Position numbers and translations under genes: made by a program. From positions 62,001-126,000 of the forward strand of contig VFIW01000103.1 in the NCBI GenBank assembly GCA_006386115.1: a stretch of DNA of 64,000 nt, written 5' to 3'. The notes beneath the pieces are model-generated. The model was not told the DNA's origin. It saw nothing but the letters and a program-made list of their open reading frames with translations, and searched no databases. This document shows, in pieces, positions 23,643-35,656 of this stretch; position 1 is the first letter of the stretch, and each line of letters begins with the position of its first letter. Source of the stretch: Globisporangium splendens. Lineage: Eukaryota; Oomycota; Peronosporomycetes; Pythiales; Pythiaceae.

Positions 23643-26141
23643 TTACCAGCTCACGATGCTTTTGCTGCAGCGAACGAGCGAGTGCCGCGATGAAAAGGCA
23701 AATTTGAGCTTGTCTGTGAGTAACACTCGCTTGGCCTAAGGTTGAGCTGTTGCTGCCGATCAACACCGTCGCAGCTGCTTGTGTCTTTCTTTTCAGCTCG
23801 TGCTTTGACAGCAGGTTCGAAATGAGGAAACAAAGCATGAGTAACTGCGACGGTATGGATATGACGAGCCGCACGGGTCAGTTTGCCATTTCAATACTGA
23901 GCACAGAAGCCACGGCAGCGCAGGCTGTTTTCACAGGTGCTGCAGAGCGCAATACGTACATCGAACGAACGTTTTGTCGTGCTCTTACCGGTGTGGCTGC
24001 TGCGCAGTTAGCTGCAGCGGAATGCGACATCAGCTTTCTCCTGACGGATGATCTCACGCTGTTTGCGACAAACGCAGATTGCTTTCAAACGAAAGCTGGT
24101 CTGGCGAAGTGCACGCGTGCATCTGGCTGCAATAGGATATGTCGAGCCTGCGTTCATATGCACAGAATTTGTTTTTTGCCTTGTACCCGAAGAGAAAACC
24201 GAGTTCTTGTGCAGCAGTTGCTCCGAAAGATCTCCTTGTGAAATGAGTAGACAGGTTTATATGTCGATCATTGCAGGGTTATTCAGTGGATCTTTCATCG
24301 TCTTGGCAGACTTTAAGAGATAATGCGAGATAGACAGGACTGAAGTGCGATTGGATTTATTGAGGCAAGTGAGGCAGACCTGCACGTGTGTGTGTGTTGA
24401 ACCTGCTTGACGGTTTCGACCACTGCTGGTGCAGTCTCCGCATAAGACGAAAAAGACAAACACGATCATCAAAGGGTTCATTCGCGTGCATGTATTGTCA
24501 AACGCCAACGAGAGCACATGGCTGCTTGGTCGTCCTCCAGTTCGAACGTCGAACTGTACTACTGTACTACTGTGCGACCCAACAGCGCAACGCGACTTTT
24601 GACGATACTTTTCTGTTCTCCATCTTCCAGTTGCACGTTCGCGATAGCTATTCTGCAGACTCGAGAGCACCCACCGCTTGGGGCTGCTGCGCCTGGAGAG
24701 CGCAAACGCAAGCCAGCTCGACTTTTGCTTTTGTGGGTAAATGACTACACTCACTGCGCAGCAGGTGTCTACCGTGTTTGCAGCTTCGCACCGATGAACG
24801 CCAACACGATCCGAAGCCACGTTACGGACGTGACGAGCCACCCATGGCCAGCTGCAAATGGCTTGGAACCGTCAGGTTACGAAAGCGAAAACTGGTTCCA
24901 CAGACGCCTCAACTTACCGGTCTGGTTGCGTTTCGGTCTCATCTGTCGCAGAGATCGATCACAGCAAACGCTGAACGCTCGCAGGGTAAAACTGATCGGT
25001 CGTCTGGGGTGCGTGCTTGTAGAGCTGCAATATGTCGAGCAGTTCACATGGAGACGCAGGTGCACACGCGCGAATTCGAGTGTTGTCGAGAGGGGTTCAA
25101 AATACTCAATGAGCCAGTAATCAGGAGAACTCGGTGCTAAAACGATCTCACATCTACGAGACATTGCAGCATCTGAGAACAGCTTTGTGTATCTGGATCC
25201 TTCCACAATCGAAATCGTGGTCCTTTCTCTTCAAGTCCCGTGGTCATCGGCCATGGGTCTCAATGCAGTCAGTGCTGAACACTGTTCTCTCTACCGTGGC
25301 ATCGTGCGCAAGAATCACGAGCTGCTGGGACAATCTAGCGAAAGGTGCGCCTGTAGCCGCTGTCACATCACCAGCGGATACAGCACGACCAACGCTTTGA
25401 CGTTCGAATCCAATGGCGGCAAAGACACACATTGCGAACCTGGCGAGAACTTGAGCCTTTATTTCGGACAAATGCTACGGTTTTCACAGAAAAATAGAAG
25501 GACGATGGAAGATGTCAAGCATTACCGCACTCCACGCAGATATGCAAAAGCGTGGTGAAGAGGAGCAGAGGGTGAGACAGAACGCGCAAAGAGCATTCCA
25601 CCCCCTACGCGTGTTCAACCCATCTATTCTCAGAAGGACAGGCTCGTCAGGGGGAGTCAAACCTACCAACACACCTCTTATTTATTCCCCATTTCTATGC
25701 TTATGTTTGCTCATCTGCTCTGCCGATTATGTATATCAGAATCAGCCACCTCGCGAGGTGGCTAATTTGGAAACTGAGCACTCATTTCCTGGAAACTCCT
25801 GAAAAATATCTCTCTTGGTCCTGAACTGTCAGCAACTACGAAAAGTCTAGAAGGTCTGAACGTTTGAAGCAAATCGTGCTTATTTCCCTCGTGTTTTTCT
25901 GCTCGTTATTTTTGCCTGATTTCGAAGGTTTGACTCCCCTATTGCAGAGAATGGTCCAGCGGTCGAGTCAAAAGCCACAAAACGATCGTTTTCATCAACG
26001 AGTCGTTATCGCATGAGCCCGATTGATTCGTTCGATGGAGTTAATGAGTCGTGAGACAGCATGGCTGAAAGCGAGGCATTGGTAGAGTACACAGCAGCGT
26101 GGTGTGATCTGGTGGACACAAATCGAGTAAACAATTCAATC

Positions 26142-27309
26142 GCTGTTTGGTGGACACCTTTCATTGCTTGGTATTTCTCGTGTCGTGCGTTCATTTTCAG
26201 ATGTGTAATCACACCTGCACAACGTATAACCTCACACAGTTTAGAACTACCATCGTGGCAAACAGCAAATGCTGCACTGGTGCACGACGAGACACAACTG
26301 CAGTTTACACGCGCAGATGTCAATCTTTTACCACACAGTCTGTCCTGTTACTCGACAGCACAAATGCGGTCGCCACCTGTTGTACAACAATCACATTTTC
26401 TGCCTCGAACGTGCAATCGTCTACATTGCACCACGCCTCTTGAAACGAATGCGTCGTTTTAGAATCTAGCAGCGATCGACTACTTTCGTTCGACGTGACG
26501 GCTTCCTTTTGAGAATATTGTTTCTGCTTTCAGTACTATGCTCTACCATCAGTGCGATAAAAGGGGAGATATGAGGGACATGCTTGCGTGTGTGAGGTGG
26601 TCGCCATTTGCCTCTTTCGAGTCCTGTGTGAAAATTGATGTACCTTCTATATCGTATCCAAGGAGGGTTTGACTACATGGAGACAAGCACCTCACAGCGC
26701 GATCGAAAAAATGTAGTTTGCAGAACCACTTTCAACATATTGGTTTAAAGAAACTCTTATTTTCAGCCTTTTTTCACTTTGAAGAACCCTCCTGTCCTAA
26801 ACGACAAAGACAGACACACCTCATAGAATTGCACATAAAATCAAAGGAAACACCGCTCCTCTGAGAGCATCTCATTGCAAGCGAAAGGGGTCTTTTCGGT
26901 CGTTCCTCACAACTCTACAGGCGTTTGACGTCCCCTCCCTCTCCGCGTATTGATACTGTACGCTGTTGTGTGAACACGCGTGGGATTGTCGAGAGAAAAG
27001 AAGAGCCACTGGATACGCTGTGGACTCATTGGGTGCTGTAAGAAAAGTCCACCAAATTGGCATCTAGCCGTAATTTAACCGTCCTCCAGACCTGCGCAAT
27101 GTGATACAGAAACCAGTTTTCGTATGCAAAACTGCAGTGCATCGTTTATGAGAGGAAAGTGCTGTGGATCTTCTCACTCGTACAAAAAAAACACACAGAA
27201 AGAAACTCCGACTCGGTTGTTGTTGTTAGAAAGAAACCCACCGACAACAAAGCACACAGCTCCCGCGTCTCACCAGCTGCAAAACTACACCAGCATTCCC
27301 GATCCAACG
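26142..27309. other. intergenic, no gene recognised
   Basis: Unique sequence between the tandem array and paralogue 2. Short ORFs only; the promoter and 5' UTR of the gene at 27310 should lie here. Confidence 0.5.
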
Positions 27310-30290
27310 ATGCACGCGGCGTCTCGGCCTTTGCTCCCAGACGCACGAAGCCGCCAGCGCGGCTTTTCCTGTGCGTTCGCGCGCCGCAATTGCCACCACG
27401 AGCAGCTCTTTCACCCGCAGTACACGCGGTAAGTTGGCGACTTGTGGCGGTGATGGCAAGGCAGAGGGTCAGCTGGGTGCGTGTTTGAATGCGGACGGCG
27501 GTCTTACGACAGGAAACACTTACGGTTGATGCGTGCTATACGTGGCTGTGACTTGCCTAACTGATGTCGTGGGTGCTTTGTTCGCGATGCTGACCGTTTA
27601 TGCCAAATCTACCAGAAGCAATCGAACCAAAGGGACAAAGGTAACGACGTGGGCACATCCGTGACGTCCAACACTATCATAGCGTTTACTCAACGCTGCA
27701 GAGCTAACAAGAATGCTGCACACTCGTTCATGTTATTTTTGTTTTGGTGTCTCCAATCGCACATTCTTTTTTGGCGTCCCACAGGTTATGAGGTGCGGTC
27801 ATGCATGTTGACTACTTGGAGTGAAAAGTGAACCTGTAAAACTGATCGGGCTTGCGTTTGCCAAAACTTGTGTTTATTCGTTTGTCGACTGCGTCCATCT
27901 CATACCATGCCACGTGCGTTCGTGTAGGTGTTTCCCGCACTGCTGTCCGCTCCATGTGCCGCGAAGTTATTGCGGTGCTCCCGTGTACTTGCAGGTAGAC
28001 TTTGATGGTGCGATGGTTCATACGACAGCGCCTACTGGCCAAGTTCACAAACCAAACACAACAAACGAGATGATTCAAGACCACAAGCTACACGCCTTTG
28101 GTCGTTTCCGCCTGCATGAAGCGCGCGGCCTTACCATCGGCAGCAGCATCTCCATGAGTGCCATTCAGAGTTCATTACAATCCGAGACGAACCCAACAGG
28201 CGAGTGGATACCCGCGAGACTGATCGCAGCTGCTGGTCAGGTGTGTCTCTGCTTGACGAATACCCGTCTGGTGTCTGGATTGCTTCGAAAGCTCACAGTT
28301 CCTATGTGGACACCTCTCTCTCGTTGCTGTGCGTTAGAATGCGTGGCTCTTTGAGGTGAACCCGGCTGTGAAATGGTTCTACGACTGGGAAGTTGGCGCC
28401 GCGCGAGATCGACGAGCCATGGCGCACGTCTTTGAAGTGTGCGTACTGTATGAACGAGACCCACCACCACTTGACACCAAATCATTAAGCAGTGCGCCAC
28501 CAATTCGAGCATCAGTACCAGCTTTTTCTGTGGACCTCGAAGTCGTCGCAGTCGTTGAGTCGACGCCCTTCACGCTGATCTCCTTTCGACGAGCACCGAC
28601 CGGGTCGACGCCAGCAGCAGCGTGCTTTCCGCACGAACCACTAATTACAGCGTCTGGCAATCAGTCACGATCTGGTCCCATTGCTCGATCGTCGGCACAG
28701 CTCATCGATAACAAAAACAGCAACGACAACAACGAGAACGCAGCCAGAGATGTCGACGATATCATGTCGGGGCTTCGAGAGTGGGACTTTGATCCAGATT
28801 CGAATTTGCACGGTAATAATAATGACGACTCGGATGCCTTGATGGACCCTGTCGCGGCTGCAGCCAGGAACACGGTGACCGTCGCGTGGTTCGTTTGTCA
28901 TATTCCGCTGACCGCTGTGCTTCCGCTTACCCCTGCTATCGAGGAATGTCTGCGAACCAGCCTCTTCAGTCGGCTGGAGTTGTTGTATCCACCGTCAGCC
29001 GCAGCTGCAGCTCCATTCAATCGCAACGCCGTCGAAAATATGATGACCCGATTACTGAATTGTACGTACTCGCATCCATCCGGCACTGACCCCGATGGCA
29101 ACGCGCAATCTTTCAAGGAAACAGCTCGAGAGACAACGCAAGAGCTCATCGAGACCAGCGTGAGCCTGGCAGTTTGGGCGCTCTTTGATGCTGACTTTTG
29201 CGACCAAGTCGAATCATTTCTCCAGCGATCGGCCAGAGTGCTCTTGGACAAGGTCGCGCTTCACCGCTCGTACCAGACGCTCGTCGAATGGCTGCAAGAA
29301 CGCGTGGACGAGTATATTTCATCTTCGGGATGGACTCTGGAACGTCTGGCGACCAAGATCAACACTAGTAGCAATGCTGCTGGCTTCAACATGAACTGGT
29401 ACCAACGCGATACTTTCTTGTCAAACGACGTCGAGGTCGGGCACGAATTCTTCATCGCGCAAGCTCGAGAGCTGTATCTCTCAGCTCAGACGTTGTCTCC
29501 GTTTGCGCGGTTTGCGCACATGCGCATCCATCCAAATGCATTCGAGTTCGGATCGCCAGCGACTGCAGCAGGTGGACTCTCCCAGTTTGCTGGGCTTTGG
29601 CTGTGTGGCTTGGATGGAATGTCCGTTCATCGGTCTCAGGGTTCACTGCCAGACGTACCACAAGACCCGAGTCTCCAAACGGAACCGCCGGGGATGATAA
29701 ATCTTCTGTGGTTCTGGCGGCAATTGATTTGCATTCGCTTGGCATTTTCAAGCGAGAACGGCACGCCAGCCTTGTTAGTCACGTCCATCTTTAACCCAGC
29801 GTTCACAGGAGATCGACTGACGCGCATCGTCTTAGATCAACAGCTCAACTGGTTCCGATGTCTTCCCTGTGGAGAGTCGACAATTGGTGCCCGCATCGGA
29901 GGCCAGATCTTTGGAGACTATGTCGCATCGGTCAGCGATTTATCCACTGCATCGAAAGAAATCAAGATCAAATGTTATTCATGGCCCATAAACGGAAGCA
30001 ATGGAGCTCAAAGAAGTCTGGCGGCTTCCTTACCGTTAGCGACTTCATCGACTGCGTTTTGCTGGCATTGGACGCTTTCGTTCGAACAAGGTGATGGCGC
30101 ATCGGTAGCCGTCAAACTGGTGATTTCAAGCGGTGAACTTACAGGTCGTGGTGGTGGTGGCGCTGAAGAGGGCGACGACCCGCTGTTGGCTGAGAACTTG
30201 CACACGGAGCCCTTGGTGCGGAAGTTGGCGTATGTGCCGCGATGGGAACCGCAGTACGAGCTCGCTTTCCGGTATAATCGCTTGCAGTAG
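27310..30290 (+). CDS. uncharacterised three-exon family, paralogue 2
   Basis: Exons 27310-27428, 27928-28240 and 28338-30290 (GTAAGT and GTGTGT donors, TAG acceptors) give about 794 residues. Exon borders and phases match those of the gene at 12.6-15.4 kb. The Cys/His-rich start (FSCAFARRNCHH, CFPHCCPLH), the APVYLQVD block, WFYDWEVGAARDRRA, a helical core (QRSARVLLDKVALHRSYQTL) and the C-terminal region (TGDRLTRIVLDQQLNWF, STAFCWHWTLSFEQGDG) are all shared. The segment after about residue 190 is a low-complexity Asn/Asp/Ser linker. A decayed copy in each tandem unit shows the family was more numerous. No function can be assigned. Confidence 0.72.
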
Positions 30291-32838
30291 GGAACTGAGA
30301 ATTGCTTCTTGTTCTTACAGCTGCCTATGATTGCAGTTTGTAACCAAGGAAACCTGACATGATCAAGAGCCACGGATGGCCGTGACAAGCCACAGAGTCA
30401 GTCATTATTGTAAGTATTTCTGGAGCCACCGCAACAAGATTGGTGCTCTGACCAGTGCTGCAACGCGCGACACGCGCAGCCATATGATCTTGTTTCGCCT
30501 TGTACTATTTTTCTTACCTGTCTGACTGCTCTCGAGTCTGGACAGCGAAATAGAACGCTTCGTCTCGCTCGCACTGACTATGATCACACATCTGTGGTAA
30601 TCAAGATGACATTCTGAAGAGAACTTGTGTGGAGGTCTGGCGCTCGTGCGTGTTCTGTGGAAACAGCATCGCGAGCAGCGACGGTTGGCGGTCGAGGCGT
30701 CTGAGGATGTCAGGTTTCTCTCTCCACCAGCAGCCCCTCGTATAATGAACCCGTAAAGTGTGGTTTCAGCATCTTTGTGCAGGATTAATGTTTAATGAAA
30801 GAGGGTTTAACTTGTGTGTAAAGAGCTGTCGGTGTCGGAATCGAGGATATGCACGATAGAAGGGACTCGAATAGTGGTACAGTACCTGCTTTGTGCCCCT
30901 TCCCATTACGGCACCGCCACGATGACTCCGAAATGCGCTCCACACATCACGACGACAAGTTGGAGATAAAAAGCTACTTGATGCAGGGCAACCGCTCGCA
31001 CATGTGAGCCCCAGGCTGTTCGTCCACACGCGAGAAAGCATACGTAGCTGCGCGTGCAATTGTGAGCAGGAGAAGATTCTTCTTTCAAGTCGTCCCCCAA
31101 TTCGAACGTCGAACTGTACAATCCAGCGTGCCAACAAACGGTAAACGGTGCATGTGCGCTTTTGTATTGCTGACGTTTGCGTTGTTTTTCTTTCGACTTG
31201 CTTCCAGAGATTGCTTGCTCTCTGTTCGGTATTTGAATTGAGAGAGATAAGAGTGCACTGCTGCGCTAGAAAACCAAGTAGCGCTGACGTCAAAGCAGAG
31301 GGGTGAGGGGGAAGATTTTGCAGCACCCGACCAACTAAAGAAACGGCGCGACAAGAAGAGAGACGACTTTTTCCGATTGTACCAGCGCGGAGCTTGTGCG
31401 ACGATAAGAAAACACTCTGTTGTCGTGTGAAGTCATCAGAAGACGCTGCTGTTTGACGAACTGTGAGGGTGTCAATGCACTACGAGACAGACAAATTCTC
31501 TGTAAAGGCTTCGCGATCCGATTGCTCTTGAAATGGTAAGTGACAATCATGTTGTGCTGTTGTTTTGGATAGTTATGGTTGAGCCCCGGCTTACTTGCGC
31601 AGCATTTCCTATTACGATAGTGAATTCAGAAATGCCCTGTGGATAATCTCGTTGAAAATGCAAAGAGCGCGTTCGAAGCAACACCACGACGGAGAGCGGA
31701 GACTCGCAAAGGTATCGCTAGTAGTTGAAGTCCGCAAGCACCGTCGAGCGCACTGAAAATGTGCAGTGTGGTGTAAACTGACTATTCTTTTCTCTCTACC
31801 CAGACATCCTTTCTGCGTCGTGAAGCCGAATTTCATCACAGGTCTCAAGTCACGCTGGTAGTGTAGCCTGACTGACGACTCACCGGCTTTCAATTCCTTC
31901 GACGTCAACGCTGAAAGAATCAAAGGACAAAGGGAAACTTATTGAACCTTGCAGCTGCAAAATACAAAAAGTCACGCGAGCAGGTCGGTTGTTCTTGTGG
32001 ACTTACATCCTGTTCTCAAGGTTGATACGAGTACAACGAGTATAAAAGAAGCTGACATCTTTTTTCTTTCATTGAAAGCTATTGCAGCCAGATCTGGCAT
32101 TCGCTTCAAACCATCCAACTCAGCACCAGTTTAGTATGTGCAAGAAATGGTGAGAAATCGTCAACACAAATTTGGGAGGGAGGCAGGAGGCTCGCCAGCG
32201 CGTGGTACATCACGTCCTCCAACTCGTCCAGCATCCAGAGAGACGTTGCATTGTCGAGTGGTGCGGAACCAAATAAGGGCGGTCCAATACAAAATAAAAA
32301 AATGGTCACTCTGTGACTTATAGCTGCTGCCAGCAATTCGCCTCCTGAGTGCGAAGCGATTCCAAGGGTTGCCGCCTTGAACACCAAGCGACTGCGAGCG
32401 TCGCCTGCTTAGCGCATCCAACGCAGAATCTCCCTCCGTGGGGATGGATGCGCTCGACCACGACCAAGCACTGCTGTGCCTGCCGACTGCGTCCGACATC
32501 GTACATGTGATCGTTGATCGTCCTGAGCGCTCGCATCTGAATGTCGGCCGTATCCATAGGCTGTGGCTCTTAACATGCTGGTGAGTGGGCTCGATGATAC
32601 AAAAAAGCTGCCTCCCTCGCACAATGCTGATATCATGCTGCTGTTGCAGATGTGCACAAAAGGTGAGCATTGTCGGGATGGCTGCATTGGCGTTATTTGA
32701 GAACGTCACTCCGTTTGCATGCAAGTACTAGTGCAATTCTCTGGAACGACTGAAGCAATAGGATACTGGGACAGGCAACTCGATCACTGAGCTTCTTCCT
32801 TCTGCGCATAGTTCGCATGCATCGTGGCTAGCAGATTA
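30291..32838. other. intergenic, no gene recognised
   Basis: A core near 31.09-31.12 kb (AATTCGAACGTCGAACTGTAC) matches sequence near 20.28 kb at almost every base. The old duplication that produced the 18.5-kb pseudogene therefore included about 0.8-1 kb of downstream flank. Several overlapping minus-strand ORFs at 32.1-32.7 kb have no recognisable motif. Confidence 0.5.
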
Positions 32839-34420
32839 GATCACAAGGTTCCATGCACACCCACGTTTCACAAGAATCGTGCAACTATGGGGTGGCAACG
32901 GACGATACAATAACACCAGATCTTTCTATCGGCAACAAGTTGCAGCAACGAGGACACAAATTGGCAAAGACACTCGAGATGCAGCAGTCAACAAAGCTGT
33001 CCATACAGCAGAATCTCTGTGGCCAGGACTGCAATTAATCCAATGGAGCGAATTACACAACATCCCAGGGATTACTGCTTATACAGCCCAGACTCTTCTC
33101 CGGCTGAAAGCCAACCGACTCTCCATGTGGAACTATGAGAAAGCTGATCTATACTGCTCGAATCCCGAATGTTCCCAAGTTGTCCAATCTTCTGTTCAAC
33201 ATCTATTCTGGGAGTGTCCGAAAGCCAAACTCGTGTGGAACTACTTGTATGCGCTATGGGCGAAGATCGGAATCACTCCTGGTCACGACCCCGCAATCTG
33301 GATCTTCAGTCTGTATCTACCAGATACTCCAAGGCATGCATGGACCACGATCAAGAGACACATTATCGGACACAAGTTCTCCAATGAACATCTCCAAGAC
33401 CATCTCTATCCCGTCGCACACACGCTGTGGCGATATATGAGCGCGTCGCTCATACAGACCATTTGGTGTGCGCATCTGCGACGCATGGATTCGGATCCAA
33501 TCGAATCGACTGCTGAGATGGCGATCATGATAACCAGATTAGAGGCAGGAATGCGAAACCTCACACGACTCGCTGAAGCGCAAGCTGGAGACTCGGACGG
33601 TCACACGGTTGCGGCAGTTCTCAAAGCATATGTCGACTGCTTTCTCAGCCAAACAGACGCCATCCCCTTGACTCCAAGTGATACTCGCGGCGTTTACCTG
33701 TTGTTTTTCGATGGTGGATCACGCGGCAATCCAGGACCAGGAGGGACAGGATCCATTATCGTGCGTGTCCATAAGGACTCGCACACAGCCAGTTTAATTT
33801 GGGCCGCGAGCATGTCCTATAGCAGGAAGGACACGACCAACAACTTTGCCGAGTACTGGGGTCTCATACATGGACTCCGAGAAGCCCAACGCAGTCACTT
33901 CGAACCGCTGTACGTGATTGGAGACAGTGCACTCATTATCTCCCAACAGCGAATGCATCGGTCCCCTCGACAGCACCGATTGGCACGCTTATACCAGACA
34001 AGTCGACGACTCGCGGATTGCATCGACATCCGAGGATGGTACCATCACTACCGTGCCTTCAACAAGATGGCGGACTCAGCTGCCAACCTAGCCATGGACA
34101 CCAGAACCTCAACGCAGGTTCACTTCCCAACCCAAAGAGCTGCTTTCAACAATCTCACCCAGGATCTTGACAACGACGTCATGCATTGGCTTATGCGAAA
34201 TTCGGAAGACCCAAGGTCATTGGACAACACAAGGCAGCCTCACATAGGACCAAGAGAACATGCCATCCCGGTCAAAGATTATTTAGCATTCAGAAGTGAT
34301 CTAGTGCAATCCGCGCTATAGACACATTTACACTCCTAGATGAAATTCGCAATGAAGATTAGGTAGGAGAATGGATATTGTAGGTCACGACGATGAACCT
34401 AAATATACTTCACCTTTTAA
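32839..34420 (+). mobile_element. 5'-truncated LINE, zinc-binding and RNase H regions
   Basis: Closely similar to 40.2-41.78 kb. It starts near GTTCCATGCACA at 32835-32846, lacks reverse transcriptase, and ends with the AAATATACTTCACCTTTTAAAGATTAG tail region, a variant of the tail seen in the other copies. Confidence 0.87.
32879..34321 (+). CDS. LINE ORF2 C-terminal part (zinc-binding region and RNase H)
   Basis: An uninterrupted frame of about 480 codons in a truncated element. The first third carries the zinc-binding motif (YCSNPECSQ...QHLFWECPKAKLVW, C-C-H-C). After about residue 270 comes RNase H with FFDGGSRGNPGPGG, NNFAEYWGL, VIGDSALI and NKMADSAANLA. No reverse transcriptase precedes it, so it cannot mobilise itself. 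The intact frame suggests a recent insertion compared with the copy at 38.3-41.8 kb. Confidence 0.85.
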   Translation: MQLWGGNGRYNNTRSFYRQQVAATRTQIGKDTRDAAVNKAVHTAESLWPGLQLIQWSELHNIPGITAYTAQTLLRLKANRLSMWNYEKADLYCSNPECSQVVQSSVQHLFWECPKAKLVWNYLYALWAKIGITPGHDPAIWIFSLYLPDTPRHAWTTIKRHIIGHKFSNEHLQDHLYPVAHTLWRYMSASLIQTIWCAHLRRMDSDPIESTAEMAIMITRLEAGMRNLTRLAEAQAGDSDGHTVAAVLKAYVDCFLSQTDAIPLTPSDTRGVYLLFFDGGSRGNPGPGGTGSIIVRVHKDSHTASLIWAASMSYSRKDTTNNFAEYWGLIHGLREAQRSHFEPLYVIGDSALIISQQRMHRSPRQHRLARLYQTSRRLADCIDIRGWYHHYRAFNKMADSAANLAMDTRTSTQVHFPTQRAAFNNLTQDLDNDVMHWLMRNSEDPRSLDNTRQPHIGPREHAIPVKDYLAFRSDLVQSAL

Positions 34421-35656
34421 AGATTAGACCACAAGACCTTCGGTCACTCCCAAAGAGCTTCGGCGTGGCAGAACCAACATTCGTTTAATTCCACTTTGGC
34501 TCGCAAGGAGCAAAGAACACAGAGAGACACAATGGTACGCTGCTTCGGTCGTGGACATGCTGCCCTCCATGAAATGCCAGTGCAAAGTGCAGCACATTGA
34601 ATGAAAAAAGTCTTCTCGACAACACTCGCAAACTGGTTGACCGGCACTGTATTAAATTAGTGCACTTCAGATTCCAATGAATAGAAGCCGGCTTTGTATT
34701 TGTGTGTGATGGAAGATACCGAGAAGAAACCGGTTCTATTTTTGAAGTCGCCTCTTTCTACCGGTAACGCCGGACTTTTATTTTTCTGTGTTGTGATGAC
34801 TTGGGATACTGGTATTTCTCACCAGGCATTAATTTGCCAGTAAATACTTTATCAGCTCAATCAACGCGTATCCTCTGCCCAAATTTCAACAGTACTTGGA
34901 CATGGCGCGCACTGTAACATCTTCGGGCGTATGAGTGCGCCAGTGTATGCTGGTGTCCTGGTTTGACCTGATAGATTCAGTTTTGAAGTTGGCTGGTCTG
35001 CAAACGAATGCTGACGATTATTTTGCAACACTTGATTCGTCTAGAAACCTTGAGCATACCGGTATAATAGCAGTAGAAAGATCGTCATGCAATGACAGAT
35101 TCTGGCACCAGTATCTGCTTTATCACCAGAAACCCATCTCCGCTGCGATGTGTACACAATGCAGTCCGCACGATTACAAGAAGCACCATGACTTCAAGCC
35201 ACTTGCACTCGCCTTCAAGACAACCAACCTTCCTTGGTACCAAAATGTGAAGCCGAGCAAAACGAGAGAATAGTTCCCCTGTAATAGTTGGCAGGCTCTG
35301 GTTTCGCATAGTGTCAATTATCACCGGCATACACACAAAAATCAGACTCCAAGGATTATACACGGAGATGGGGGGCATGAAAATCATAATCACTTGGTGG
35401 CAGGCAGGAATGACTGTATTCTCTTGTTCGACTGGATTTCTGGGTCACACGAAGACTCAACAACGCTAGCGATTGGTGTCGGTCGAACGGTTCTGAAAGC
35501 ACGACAACGTAGTCATCATCAAGCATATCGTTTTGTCAACTTGCATGCACGGTCGCATATCACCTTATAAAACAGCTCGAGGCTGGAATGTATTGCTGTA
35601 AATATAAAATAAACTAAGTAGCCATCTGCATTTACCGTCAAGAGCTCTCTAACCAT
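34421..35656. other. intergenic, no gene recognised
   Basis: Only short ORFs; none has a recognisable motif. Confidence 0.5.

Larger units (their letters stand above)
21881..26141. repeat. junction and tandem duplication unit 2
   Basis: The unit proper is 21913-26141. Bases 21881-21912 are extra LINE-tail sequence not present at the left edge of unit 1. Unit 1 ends ...CAATTCAATC and passes directly into LINE tail at 21881; unit 2 ends with the same CAATTCAATC at 26132-26141 but continues into unique sequence, so the insertion site appears empty there. Confidence 0.9.

Noticed and set aside
32106..32724. Overlapping minus-strand ORFs beside the LINE at 32.8 kb
   Set aside because: No recognisable domain, no splice model, and mutually overlapping frames.
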